Assembly (NCBI GenBank): GCA_020137815.1
Contig: CM035359.1
Coordinates: 6,368,468 to 6,432,467 of the forward strand
Length of the DNA: 64,000 nt
Reading direction: 5' to 3'
DNA from: Hormiphora californensis
Taxonomy: Eukaryota > Ctenophora > Tentaculata > Cydippida > Pleurobrachiidae
The notes under the pieces are model-generated. The model ran no database searches. It had not been told where the DNA came from and saw only the letters and a program-made list of their open reading frames with translations. This document shows, one piece after another, positions 39,533 through 54,386 of the stretch. The first letter of the stretch is position 1. Every line of letters starts with the position of its first letter. Position numbers and translations under genes: made by a program.

Positions 39533-40141
39533 CACTAAAACATCGGTTTACCATCTAAAAAGATGGACGATTAATAAGCTATTATAATACGTTGTCAACT
39601 GATATTAAAATCAAAATTACCCTATATTACCCTAAATTAGTAATATTATTACCCTATAATTATATATAAATTGCCTTGTTCGACCCTCTCTCCCTGCATA
39701 AAACGAAACAAAATAAACCCATAGGTCTGCTGAAGTTCTGCCGCACTAAATATCGATACCTAAAATAATCCCGATCATTATTTCAGAAAAAAGGACCATA
39801 TTCAGGGATCCCGTGCTTTGCAGTTCAGATAAGAAAAGACAATGACGTCATAAAGAAATGGCGGCCAGTGTCTTTACCTCCTGCACTCGGCATTGACCCA
39901 TCGATAAGCCCCAATCACTGCCAGCAGGTCGAGAGGCATGTACAAACCAGTGCATCAGTTTCAGAAAGGTATGTTTAGACCTAAATCTTGCCTAACTAAA
40001 GAGTAGTTAACATCGTTATTAAAATAATATAGTCTAACCTTGCATCCCCTTAGATTTAAGAGTGACTGGAAAAGTATGTGCAGCGCCATAGTAAAGGAAC
40101 AAGAGCGCAAAAGAATAAGATTGGAAAAATCAGAGATGTAA
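32268..40141 (+). CDS. Transposase-like (probable RNase H-fold) protein, 13 exons, one one-base frame break
   Basis: Exons: 32268-32458, 35972-36089, 36313-36468, 36848-37012, 37233-37479, 37599-37730, 38072-38262, 38397-38499, 38577-38806, 38953-39116, 39271-39419, 39787-39968 and 40054-40141. All have GT-AG ends, and phases match except in exon 10. There the frame shifts by one base at an A5 run (about 39056-39060); dropping one A restores the phase used by exon 11. The product is about 704 residues. Key motifs in order are GIYFDGKRVM, VVGCDGCSTNTGRVGG, LQLCSCSLHRVELGLK, FRGTLGQLL, GPLFHARWLTLACRIMRLY and HPDSVLIAML. From memory these match a multicopy invertebrate family (GCDG...NTG..GG, C.LH.NELPL, HARWLT.A.RI.RLY). 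The DG...NTG and CxxxLH motifs resemble hAT-type transposases. The C-terminus is lysine/arginine-rich (KEQERKRIRLEK). No terminal repeats flank it, so it may be a resident, host-like gene. Function unknown. Confidence 0.82.
33464..33712. repeat. Foldback repeat in intron 1 of the transposase-like gene
   Basis: TGACTTCATCAGTAGCTACC and GGGCTGAGATTTTAATACTA on the left are matched inversely by TAGTATCAAAATCTCAGCCC and GGTAGCTACTGATGACGTCA on the right. Confidence 0.85.
34149..34368. repeat. Foldback repeat in intron 1
   Basis: Arms of about 60-90 bp: CACTGGTGCCATTTTGTAGG and AATGGCCAAGTTATGG against their inverse at 34318-34366; an inner pair is AACCGTTTAGCC against GGCTAAACGATT. Confidence 0.88.
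34589..35608. mobile_element. Nested set of foldback elements in intron 1
   Basis: Outer arms (34589-34740 and 35440-35608) share GATCGCGT and AGACTACAAATTGATCCTAA with inverted partners. A second layer pairs TTTTGACCCACTTCCTGTTG with its inverse, and a third pairs the GGCGGTTTAGA and GGGAGATATG blocks. A separate 272-bp palindrome (35111-35382) interrupts the right arm. Confidence 0.82.
35111..35382. repeat. Almost perfect 272-bp palindrome
   Basis: Arms of about 130 bp start CAGAGTTTTTGTTATTCTCT and end in the inverse, with a centre near 35246 (AAACTAAATTTTTT). Confidence 0.94.
36677..36833. mobile_element. 157-bp inverted-end element in intron 3
   Basis: AGTAGTTGATAGCAGTATAT at the left and ATATACTGCTATCAACTACT at the right; 27-bp arms. 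A related pair, ATATGGACAACTGA against TCAGTTGTCCATAT, lies in the next intron at 37055-37096. Confidence 0.8.
39466..39530. repeat. (TA)n microsatellite
   Basis: About 31 TA units in intron 11. Confidence 0.95.
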
Positions 40142-40307
40142 AAGACTGTGTTATTTTGATTTGTTATGTAAAACATGACTTTTTGGTTGTGAATATCATG
40201 TAAACTTGGACACCTATTTGTTTTAGCACATGTTATAGATACATAACTGCTGTGTTTTATTTTTCAGTTGAAGTGAAATAGAAAAAGAGAGATATAGATA
40301 AACAGAG

Positions 40308-43925
<3,618 letters not shown>

Positions 43926-44815
43926 ATCATTAAGGTACCTAATCCTATAGGAGATAATTGTAGTTAATGAAATTTATCATTGAGACCAATTATGTCAATC
44001 AATCAGTTGCCGCAACATTGATAAGCTAGAAAATAGATCAGTCATCTGGGCACGTCACGCACCTCTTCACTCTTGTTCGCGCCTGAAGGGCGATCCCCTC
44101 ACATTAAGCCCCTATGGAGCTTGCCTGCTACGAAGGCAAATCAGTCATGCGAATCAGGGTATCCAAATCAGTGGGGTAAGTGCCTAATTCAGACTTCAGT
44201 CATGATATCGTTTCCAGGATAAAAGTTGTAATTTGGTCAATTAGACCCAATTAATATTATGCCCAATTAGAGCACTTTATCGATCTATGAGAGCCCAGAA
44301 AGATGCTCGTGTGAATAAGGGTATCCAAGGCAGTGCGTACAGTGCCCTCATAGTTTGGAGGGGGGGCCCGGCCGGTCGGGGTGGCGTATCGCTATGTCCT
44401 CTCCTGTCTTTTTGCCTCAGTCCTTTCCCTTCTGTGCCTCGGTATAGAAACCACAGGCGACAGCCTCCATGGGGGTAAAAGGCGGCACCAGGCAGACTGA
44501 CCGACCCGATTACAGGGGCACAGCCTCTTGCCCTCTAGTCATCAACGGCCCCCCTAAGCTCGGAGCGCTGGCGGGTGCCGGTCCCCGGGGAGCGCGGCCG
44601 CCCCGCCGCTCGCCCTCTCATTTTTAAAAATATGCACAACGGCGGAAAGACCCGACATGTTATTACGGTAACGACTCTAGGCCAAATCACTTACCTGGCT
44701 TACAACATACAACAACAACGAATCACTTTGGGTTACCTGATGTTTATATTCTTGATGGCTGCCAGCATACTCCGTTTCATCTAGCTGAATTATCCAAGCT
44801 AATAGGTTCCAGGGG
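43926..44815. repeat. Diverged segmental copy 1 of a unique block
   Basis: Blocks shared in order with 45890-46430: CTTGCCTGCTACGAA, CCAGGATAAAAGTTGTAAT, CAATTAGACCCAATTA, AAATCACTTACCTG, and ATATTCTTGATGGCTGCCAG. A GC-rich 180-bp insert (about 44355-44625) is present only here. Confidence 0.75.
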
Positions 44816-44879
44816 ATCCAAAGTCAAAGTTTTCCTTTTTTCCTGAAAAAGAATCATGATCCCTAGCATCCGCATCCGG

Positions 44880-45885
44880 CCTACAATAAACTAGCAATAT
44901 GGAAACGAAAGAGAATAGATAAGAGGATAGATAGGAGAGGAGAGGAGAGAGCGAGAGAGATAGATAGCATATAGAGGAGAGAGTCCCGAGAAGAGAAAAT
45001 ACTCGAGAGGGTAGAAAGAGAGAGAGAAGAGAGAGGAGAGAGAGAGATGGAGAAAGATAGAAGAGACCTCGGAGCATAGAAGAGAGCGACGATAGATATA
45101 GAAGAGCAGAGATAGAGACGAGAGAGATCATAGAGAAATAGAACAAGAGAAATAGGCATAGAATGGTAGATCGAAATAGAGACATTTAACCAGATAGAGA
45201 CATCACGAGAGAGAAAGAAAACGAAACATAATATACCAGAGAGCTAGAGTAGAGAGCAGAGAAGAATGAGAGAGAGAGAGAGAGAGAGAAGAGGTATAAT
45301 GAGAGAGTGAGAGGAGGGACGAGAATGAGAATAGAAAGAACCTAAGGTTATGGTGATAGAAGAGCGAGAGACCGAATGAGAGCGAGAGAATAGAGTAGAG
45401 AGCGAGAGAGATATAGAGAGAGAGGATAGATAAGTAGAGAGATAAATAGGGAGAACTGCGAGAGGAGGGAGAGAAATATAGATATAAGAGATAGAGGATG
45501 AAATATAGATATAGATAATGATAGGAGCGAATGATAGAGAGAAAGAGAGAGATGATAAAGAGAGATAGAGAGAGAAAGGAGAGTACGAGAGCTGATATCT
45601 GATCAATGGAGATCAAGAGTTATATATGAGAAAAAGAAGAGATTAAGTATTATTAACATGAGAGATAGATATCTAGACGATAGAGGTGAAAGAGAGAGAG
45701 AGATTATAGAGAGAGGATAGATATGCGATATGAGAGATGAGAGGTAATAGCTGATATCGATCAATGACGAGCCAGAGCTAGCTAAGATATATAGAGAGAG
45801 ATAAAGAGAGATAGATATAGGAGATAGATAGTAGAGTATAAAAAACGATAGAGACAGGAGAGAGATAGAGAGAATAGAGCAGAAG
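44880..45885. repeat. GA-rich degenerate array, second block
   Basis: The same kind of sequence as 40308-43925, lying between the two copies of the unique block. Confidence 0.85.
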
Positions 45886-46435
45886 AGAGCGCCCCGATGT
45901 TCTGCCTGGAATGGCGATTCCCTCACATGATATCCCCCATAGCTTGCCTGCTACGAAAGGCAAATCAAGTCTGCGAAATCAGGGGATGTAATCCAAACTC
46001 ATTGGGTAACACCGCTTCTCCTCCTACATCATCCTCATACCTTCAATCATATCAAACCTCACCCCATCCTTCTCAATAGCCACTTCCAGGATAAAAGTTG
46101 TAATTCCGGTCAATTAGACCCAATTATGCCCAATTAGAGTACTTTATAAAAGTAAAAAACAAACTGAGCAGCAATTAGCAATTCTTAGCATGTTGATATT
46201 TTGTGCCTAGTCGTTTGTGCGGAGATTTTAAAAATAATGCGACACTGCTGAAAGACGCTGACAATGTTAATTACGGTAAGCGGACTCTAGTGCTAAAATC
46301 ACTTACCTGTTATTACATAAATACAACAACGAATCACTTGGGTATACCTTGATGTTGATATTCTTGATGGCTGCCAGCATTAAATCACGTCTCATCTTAT
46401 CATTGAATTATCCAATCTTTAAGTTCCACAGTCAA
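45886..46435. repeat. Diverged segmental copy 2 of the unique block
   Basis: Second copy of 43926-44815 without the GC-rich insert. Differences are mostly one- and two-base indels, more than substitutions. Confidence 0.75.
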
Positions 46436-46647
46436 AATCTGTCAAACACCTAGAAATAAGCAGATAATGATAGCTAGAGATGGATTAGAAATATGAAAGA
46501 GGTAAAGCAAAGGAAGCGATTTTTAATGAAAATAATGCTTATTGAAGATACGAAACCTACCTGATACTTGAAGCGTGATCTGAAATGTATTTAACGTAGT
46601 GCAGCCATAGTTTCATACATAGGTGGAGTCTTTCTTCTATCGTGATC
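46419..46647 (-). CDS. Possible last two exons of an unknown gene
   Basis: Exon 46561-46647 (acceptor TTGATAGCAG, donor CAG|GTAGGT) reads ITIEERLHLCMKLWLHYVKY and then ISDHASSI. It joins exon 46419-46449 (acceptor TTATTTCTAG), which reads CLTDFDCGT and stop, in matching phase. Both the composition and the splice sites look real. Upstream candidates at 46.9-47.2 kb (for example MAPSSFPTAANKKLPW before GTGAGT) cannot be joined in phase. No family recognised. Confidence 0.4.
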
Positions 46648-46649
46648 CT

Positions 46650-47630
46650 GCTATCAATATAAACTGCAATATTAAATAAGAATATCGAAATATTTTAATG
46701 AAACAACTCTAAATTAAAATAAAATTAGGGGGCTGGGGTGGGTAAAACTATATAATACACTGACTAGAGTAACAGTTCTCATGATATTTAACATAGGAGC
46801 CATTTACAATTGACAACAAATGGGCGATCAAAGATAAAGAACCACCTGGCAAAGCTGCAGGTGGGATGTTAACAAGCTTTGCTTGAAGTGCACCCTATAT
46901 AGAGAAATTGCGAGCACTCACCCATGGCAGTTTCTTATTGGCCGCAGTGGGGAATGACGAAGGTGCCATCTGTACTACTCGTGAAAATACTCTCACTGAA
47001 CATCATACCACTCACTTAGTGATACCAGCACCGCTATATAGTGAGGGCCGTGAGTGATCGAGCTGGTAGTGTGGAGGGGCAGTGCGGTAGGTTTCCGCTA
47101 GAAACGACTAGTTCACCCCGAGGTATGCCGGGTCACCCTGACAGTTTCTTGTGGTACTGCAAGAAGAGCATTCATGTGAAATTTATCCGTCTTACGTTAT
47201 AATAGGCCATAAGGTTTCTGCAAGATAATAGAGTCCTTCTAAAGCTCGCATTTTATACTGTGATTGGACTGTGTTTAACATCTGGGCTGGGTAAGATGGT
47301 CTTGAAGTCTAGATCCATGTTTTACTAACACTGGTAGGGACAAAATTATAATTTTGCAAATATATTTCATGCACATCATATTAGTTATAATTAATGTGAT
47401 ATATTCTAGCATTATTGTACAAGGTAACTCAACAGCAGAATCAAATTCCGATTGAAGATCAAAGCTTCAAATATCAATATCAAATGAGACAGATAAAGAA
47501 ATTGTAGTAATGACGACTAATAAAACGAGAGGGATAAAAAGAGAGGGAAGTGGGCAGGGAAATAAAGGAAAGTAGTGATATTAAAAGATGAGAAGGGAGA
47601 GAAAAGAGGGGTGAGAGAGATACTGAGAGA
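46650..47630. other. Gene-poor stretch
   Basis: Apart from the weak exon candidates noted for 46419-46647, nothing is supported. Confidence 0.35.
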
Positions 47631-47635
47631 TAGGC

Positions 47636-47779
<144 letters not shown>

Positions 47780-48021
47780 CAACAGCTACCAGCGAAAGGT
47801 GTTGAAATTCAATTGCTGATAAGGGATGGGAACTGAACCAATTTGTACCAGGCTGTGACTTTGAAGTCTAGACACTGAAGGCTGTGCCGCTGTGGGCCAC
47901 TACCACGTGGGGATTATATGTGTGCTGATTGGTTTCCTCGTGACATTATTCGTCCAACCATTAGTCAATGTCAAATCACGTGATACCCTCCGCAATCTTT
48001 AGTAGAAATGAAATAATTCTA

Positions 48022-48908
48022 CAGGGGTGGGCATAAAAAATGTCCGCCCTAGACTAGCATGGTTCCAGATATTGTAGAGCGCCAAAATTTGGCAGAGTTA
48101 CTCTATGGGACAAATAAATAGGTTGACCAAAATTTCAGACTTTTAGCTCAAAGTTCATTTTTTGATCGGAATGAACATTGTCATTCATTCCAAAAAAACA
48201 TAAATTTTTGCTCCAGAAGTCAAACAATTGTCTTTGGCTATCGAATTTCTTTCAAATGCGACCAAGAAAATCAAACACAGACAACCACAAGGCACACAGT
48301 GATCATGTTTCTGGCAGTTAGTCAGGTCATGTGATCCTCACCGAATCGTGGACAACTTTCTGAATTGCTGGTCAGGCTTATTGGGGAAGAATCACGTATC
48401 ATAGCCGCTAATGAGGAATGTGTATCGAAAAAGCGACATGTGATTCGAGAGCACTGGGATAAAGAGGCCACTTGTTAATGAGTCTCGGATCTCATGGCCA
48501 ATCATCTTCGTCATCCCTCATTGGCGGCTGTGATACGTGATTCTCCACAACTAATCCTGATTAGCAGTTCAGAATAGTCCACGATTCGATAGGGATCACG
48601 TGACTTGACTAACTGTCGGAAACATGACCTCTGTGTGCCTTGTGTCTGTCCGTTTTCGATTTTCTTGGTCGCATTTGAAAGAAATTCGATAGCCAAAGAC
48701 AATTGTTTGACTTCTAGACCGAAAATTCATGTTTTTTGGAATGACTGACAATGTTCATTCCGATCAAAAAAATGAACTTTGAGCTAAAAGTCTGAAATTT
48801 TGGTCAACCTATTTATTTGTTCTATAGAGTAACTCTGCCAAGTTTTAGCCCTCTACGATATCTGGAACTATGCTAGTCTAGGGCGGACATTTTTTATGCC
48901 CACCCCTG
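48022..48908. mobile_element. 887-bp foldback element with TA duplication (Tc1/mariner-like ends)
   Basis: Starts CAGGGGTGGGCATAAAAAAT and ends ATTTTTTATGCCCACCCCTG, flanked by TA on both sides. The inverted arms run about 400 bp each, with scattered mismatches, toward the centre near 48460. The lack of an open frame and the long arms mean it is non-autonomous, or two copies head to head. Confidence 0.88.
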
Positions 48909-49002
48909 TATCTCTGCAGAGCCCTGTGTATCAATGCGCGGAAAATCTTAGCGCGGCACAAATCCCATACTGCTCTCTGATTGGTTGATTAAAAACTTGA
49001 AA

Positions 49003-49130
49003 AATGCAAAGCTTGCCATGGGAGTTGGAAGCTAATCTTGGGCTCAATGGACAGCTGTTACCTAGTAGAGTCTGAAAATCTATCTACTGTAAAATTTCAT
49101 GACATCAAGCACTGCCCTATCATAGTGTTG
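49003..49130. repeat. Dispersed repeat, inverted copy
   Basis: Inverse of 23022-23155, including AAAGCTTGCCATGGGAGTTG and TTCATGACATCAAGCACTGC. Confidence 0.88.
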
Positions 49131-50383
49131 TGTTGGTACACGGAGAAGAATACAAGAATCGAAAAAAAACTTGGCATACGTTGCAGGCCCCTTATAATAT
49201 AATAATATTGCGGGGGTGCGCGCATGAGGGGGCTGCAGCGCATTGGCATACGTTCGCGTTGCAGGCCCCTTATAATATAATATAAGGGGCCTGGAGGGAA
49301 TACCGCGCTAGGGGGGAATACATAATCAATCATATCTCCGGTTCCAGATAAGGTACAGAAATCGTTTTGGTAGCGTTGGAAAGAGAAAGATAACAGCTTT
49401 TAAATGCAACCGGTTTCAGGTCTCTATCTTATCAGGAACAGGAGATATGAACCAAACTCCGCAAAATCGAGTGCGGTAAAACAAAAAAATTCGAGATTTT
49501 AATTCAAATTTGAAACAAAGTGTCCCTGCAGGGACCTGTGACGTCACTTTTTGAAAACAACCAATCTTTGAACGGCTATTGCTCAGCCTCCTCAAGTCCA
49601 ATTAACTTTTCTCAAAAACAGCAAGGTAGATAATTGTCAGATCTAACAGCTAGTGAAAGAATTAAGCAAAACGGACTTCAGGGGCCAAAGTTATAAGCAC
49701 CGCCGTTTTTTCGACCGCAAAGTTATTTTCGACCCAGCCGGGCTCAGGTCAAACGCGCGCGCGGCATTCCCTCCAGTCCCCTCGTTGCGGGGGTGCGCGC
49801 ATGAGGGGGCTGCAGCGCATTCCAATGCAGCGCATTCCAAAAAAAAACTTTCTAAAGTCACATTTTTAATGAGTGTCGCGTGGCGCGCACCAAATTTAGT
49901 GCGCGTCCACGAAATTTCCCGAAATCGATCAAGCCATGGCCACTATTACGGTGGCTGATTCACGCCAACTTTTTTCTCGATGAAAAAATATTGAAAGAAA
50001 AAATATGAAGAAAAATTTCAACGAAAAAAAAATATACAAACTTTTTTGGCGTGAATCAGCCACCAGCCATGGCTGATCTCCGCCAACGTTTCACAAAAAA
50101 ACATTGGCGTGAATCAGCCACCCCATGGCTGATCCACGCCAAGTGCGCGCGCACTCAATAATAATGTTTGCGCTGCAGGTGCGCGCGTTTTGCTGCAAAA
50201 CTCAGTTTTCTTTCTTGATCTATATTTTTTTCTTTCGAGTTTGGACGCGAAACCGGTTCGAGTTCTAACTCTTCATACGGTTACCCCCTTTCTCTCTTCG
50301 GCAGCTTCTCTTCGGCTGTTGGAAAGTGATGCCAATCGGTGTTGGGGTTAGTGAATTAAAATAAAAAGTTCGAGTTCTAATGG

Positions 50384-51804
50384 GCGAGAACACTTTCTCT
50401 GAACATGGAAACGGGAGCCTCGTCCTGGCTATCTGCCCGGCCCCTGGAAGTATTCAACAGAGAGCTGTCCAAATCAGAGTTCACGGACGCTTTGTGCCTC
50501 AGGTATGGTTTTGAGATCAACGGCCAGTTCTCTGAATGTGTATGTGGAAAACAGAACGGAGCAGACCATACCTTGAGTTGTAGCACTGGAGGATATACCA
50601 TTCTGCGACACAACGAGATAAGAGATACCCTTGCAGATATTATTACCCATGCAGGATACAAGGGTGTTGAAATCGAGAAAGTGTTACAGCCGGTTAACCC
50701 AGGTGACTACCCCAAGAGTGTCAATACAGCACCTGATGCTCGCAGTGACGTATATGCTATTAGCTTATGGAGAATGTAGTATTCTGTGTAGTCACTGACT
50801 GGTAACCGTATAGCGGACCCGGGATCGTACCTGGTTAGCCGCGGTGAGTGAATGTAGTCGTAGAAGGTTGTAGTAACCAGGGGGTGTCGAGGTGATAGTC
50901 GGGGAGGGTGTCTTTGTTGTGATGGATACGAACAAAGTAAAGAAACAAGTAGTTTCGGGGTTTGTTAACTAGTTTCAAACAATACAGTAGGTTTAGAATA
51001 TAGAAGTGAATGGTTGGGGTTTGGCCACTGCCTTTTATACAATACTTGGCGTCTCGTGAGTTTTCGTCACGCCCCTATTACTTAGGGTGATCTGAGCATC
51101 CCGTAATAAGCTGGGATGGACAGTTCAGATATCGTGTATGTGTGCTTTTTCACAACCTCTCTCTATATCTTGGTCAGGTTATCTGTCGCCAGTTCAACAG
51201 GCGTGAGACAATCTGGCACAAGACATGAATTGTTCAATTAACACACGTCACTTCATATCTTTTTCGTTCAAGAGATACTATCTCAGGGAACTGGCATGTG
51301 TTCTCAACAGGGGGCCGGATTTACTTTATATCACCGACCTGCTATTAAAAACACAATATATCTCAGACAACATCCTGCACACAGACAGATATAATGAGAT
51401 GCACATATAGTACAAGAAGATTACAGGGAGCCCACATAGACGTGGCAGTATTCCACCCAACAGCTCCGAGCTACAGAGATAAAGAACCCAGAGCTCTGTA
51501 CAGACTCCACGAAAGCAGAAAGAAACGCGATTACCAACAGCGTATCAGAGAGGCAGAGAGAGGAGCATTCACCCCGTTTGTTATGTCCACCTCAGGAGGT
51601 GCCGGACCAGAAGCTGAGAGACTCATTAAAAAACTGGCTACTCGCTTCTCTGTTAAACACCATGACAAGTATCCAGAGACAATAAACTTCATCAGGACCA
51701 GGATCAGGTTCTGCCTGCTGAGAAGTACCCTGGTTTCTCTGAGGGGTACCAGAAAAAACTTCACAGCCCCTCCTCCCATCTCCATGTGCGATTTTGTTGA
51801 CTGA
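50384..51804 (+). pseudogene. 3' part of a LINE-type retroelement ORF, interrupted
   Basis: The first block (50405-50767) reads GASSWLSARPL, DALCLRYGF, CVCGKQNGADHTLSC and LRHNEIRDTLADI. The second (51412-51804) reads IDVAVFHPTAPSYR, KKRDYQQRIREAERGAFTPF, STSGGAGPEA and RIRFCLLRSTLVSLRG. From memory, this C-rich C-terminal region (ASSWL, DALCLRYG, C.CG, DHALSCP.GG, RHNE.RD, DVRVFNP, REVEHGSFTPLVFS.TGGMG) follows the reverse transcriptase in many invertebrate retroelements. The reverse transcriptase itself is absent (5' truncation), and about 640 bp separates the two blocks. A dead copy. Confidence 0.82.
50768..51410. mobile_element. Insertion within the LINE fragment, possible solo LTR
   Basis: It breaks the coding block after DVYAISLW. 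It begins near TGTAGTATTCTGTGTAG and ends near GATGCACA, a TG...CA arrangement as in LTRs. A clear target duplication is not visible (TAGTA occurs near both borders), so the exact limits are uncertain. Confidence 0.4.
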
Positions 51805-52233
51805 ACTTTTAATTTTATGATATCTTATATTTATTGTTTATTCGTGTGATGGCGTGAATGAATTGAGATTATTGAAATAGCAATCCGACAATACCGGGTT
51901 CCGTGATGGATACGAGGGTACTCTCGACACTTCGGTGTTGTCCCACTTTGCAGGTTCACTCTGTAACCGATCGTGGTGTGCGTTTATTATCTGAGACCCC
52001 GGTGTTCGAGTTCTATGATTCCGACACAACACGTCTTATTTCAGACAGAAATGATATTAATCTTTTATATATGATAAACAATCTGACGCATGTATTTTAA
52101 TCAATTTAATTTAATCTCAAGGACAGTTAAACCTGATTTTTATCAATTCATTGTGCAGAATTACAACCCGGCACAAAATTTGTGTCACAAATAGGGGCAT
52201 TATGATGATACCGTCTCATTTTCCATGTAGCAG

Positions 52234-53684
52234 GTTCTTCTTCCTCTTCTTGGTGTTCAACGATGTTGGTGCGAACCTTGGCCAGGAGGCAATAGACAGA
52301 TTTTTAGCGAGCCACCAGTGTTCAAGATTTTGGTGAGTAGTGTCTTTCTTGCTGTTGTATGAAAATAATGTTCGGTAAATCTACATAACTACAGGGTATC
52401 CCATTAATTAATTATTAACTTAACACTAACTAATTAACTAAACACCTATAACTTTGGATACTTTGCCAACGGTTATTGCTCGAGAATCCTCATAGTATAA
52501 AATAGCCTCATTGCTATCGAAATTACAACGGTTGCTAAGATAATAGAAACTCGAGACCGGTCCTAACTAAAACTTATGAGGATTCTCGAGCAAGAACCGT
52601 TGACAGAACTCAAATCCAACCAATATTATTGGGTTTTAGTTTTGGCACACAATTAATGGGACACCCTGTATAATGTAATATATACAAGAGCATCACTCTT
52701 TAGCCTAGGAAGTCTGTACAGGCAAAACCCGATTTCGCCACACCCCGATTCAAAGACAAAAGTCTTTCCCCCGAGGAGGTTGCCAAATCGGGGTCAGACT
52801 GTATTAATAATGCGTGTTACACTCAAATACAATTTCAGTGTGTACAAAGAAACTGCAACAGATACATTGATAACCCTGTCTTAGAGTTAAACTGAAAATG
52901 AAGTGAATGCTATCGGACTTCAAATGCCACTACTATTATATTTTGAGGTGGGTCTCAAGGAGTAATAATAGCATATGCTAATATTCCAGTATACTGTAGC
53001 AGTACTTGCCTAATGTTCGCTGCAATGTGACACTGTACACTGTACAGTTTACAGTGTACAGTGTACAGTGTATTAATACTGTATCTGTGTACTTATCATT
53101 GTAAGACTGCAGTACACTGTTGAATTGAAAATTAGGTCCACTTAGCAACTCCTACTGTTAAAGTTTAAGAGTACATAATTTACCAATTCCATTTTGAATT
53201 CACTAAACTCGGTTACCTTTCCAGGCATGAGTCCATTGATTACAGATTAACACATATTACTAATTGCTGAAGTCATATCCTGATATCCTGGCCATCCCTG
53301 TCCTGAGCGTGCGTGTGGTGGAGGAACCTACCTTCCTCTTTGTGAGCCATGTGGAGAGTGTGGATCTGATTTATACCCAGCTGAATGATGTAAGTTGGTT
53401 GCAATGGTGAGACGCACCTCCAACCCTTGAGCCACCTTCGAGTGATTCGTGTCAGATGACAGGTCACCGATGTAACTTCATGTTTCTTCGTGGGGATTGG
53501 GGGGCTGCTCTCCTAGTGCTGCAGCGATATCACTTGAGATTATAGTCCCCTGTTATGTGGGCTTGCCGTTGGCAAGCCCAGGCACTCGTAGTAGTAGTAG
53601 TATGGTGACGACACCGACTAACCCACGTCCTATTTACAGAACACTGAGCTGATCATAGAGCTGACAGGACCCCAGAAGAGCTAG
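52234..53684 (+). CDS. Candidate multi-exon gene end, unknown protein
   Basis: Exons 52234-52332 (acceptor TGTAGCAG, donor TTG|GTGAGT), 53273-53389 (donor GAT|GTAAGT) and 53640-53684 (acceptor TTTACAG, stop TAG) are all in phase 0. Segments: EPWPGGNRQIFSEPPVFKIL, SYPDILAIPVLSVRVVEEP, FLFVSHVESVDLIYTQLND and NTELIIELTGPQKS. The acceptor of the second exon (TGCTGAAG) is weak. A MITE at 52392-52668 sits in the first intron. No family recognised. Confidence 0.4.
52392..52668. mobile_element. 277-bp MITE with TA duplication
   Basis: CAGGGTATCCCATTAATTAA at the left, AATTAATGGGACACCCTG at the right, TA on both sides. An inner pair is TTATTGCTCGAGAATCCTCA against TGAGGATTCTCGAGCAAGAA. Confidence 0.88.
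52715..52801. mobile_element. Decayed pogo-like fragment
   Basis: CCCGATT boxes with CTTTCCCCCGAGGAGG and an end CCAAATCGGGGTCAGACTG followed by TA. The left end is damaged. Confidence 0.6.
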
Positions 53685-53887
53685 TTACAGTTGACCAGAC
53701 CCCAAAAGTGCTTGGCTCTATGGATTTATATCCTTTACCGTGCTAACATCATCAGTCATGAGTTAGTGGGAATATAACAGCCCTATATTAGGGTCAAAGG
53801 TCTACTTACCTGCCCATTTTGTGTACAATCCACTCTATTTTTATCTTTCTCTGATCACTATTTCAATCAATCTTTCCCTCTCCACAG

Positions 53888-54386
53888 TGGCAAGACAGCC
53901 GACTATAGCAACAGAAACAGGATTCCTCTGGATAAACTATGATCATGTGACAGCACCAGCACAGGCCATCCCCTCAAGGTACGTGGCTCCATCCAGATCT
54001 ATTCACAACTGGTTTTATACACAAGTATATAAGTAATATTCTATTCCTTTCAGAGGGATGTTATCAAGTTCGCTTCGCTCTCTCCCATTTATAGCCGGAA
54101 CATTCTAGTTGTGACTGATTCCAGTGCTGATCATCAGGACTCAGGTAAGAAAATATTAGGTGCCTTAGGTGCTGATGATTTTATATCTGATAGATCTTAT
54201 ATTTGATTTTATATCTGATAGATACCACCACACACATCAACTAACCCTCACCCTCTCCTACAGGCAGCGAGATCCTCCAAATATGTGGCTCCTGTCCAGT
54301 GGAACATCATGCACGATATGTTCCTTGGTTCTTTTACCGAAACCGAGGAAAAGGACGGAGAGGCAATTCCCATTGAACCTGATTGA
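53888..54386 (+). CDS. Candidate exons of an unknown gene with frame conflicts
   Basis: Three intervals have good splice sites: 53888-53978 (ARQPTIATETGFLWINYDHV, donor GTACGT), 54054-54144 (DVIKFASLSPIYSRNILVVT, donor GTAAGA) and 54264-54386 (AARSSKYVAPVQWNIMHDMF, then acidic, stop TGA). The best frames of neighbouring intervals disagree by one base at each junction. Either these are decayed exons, or the sequence carries indel errors. They may continue the gene at 52234-53684. Confidence 0.3.
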
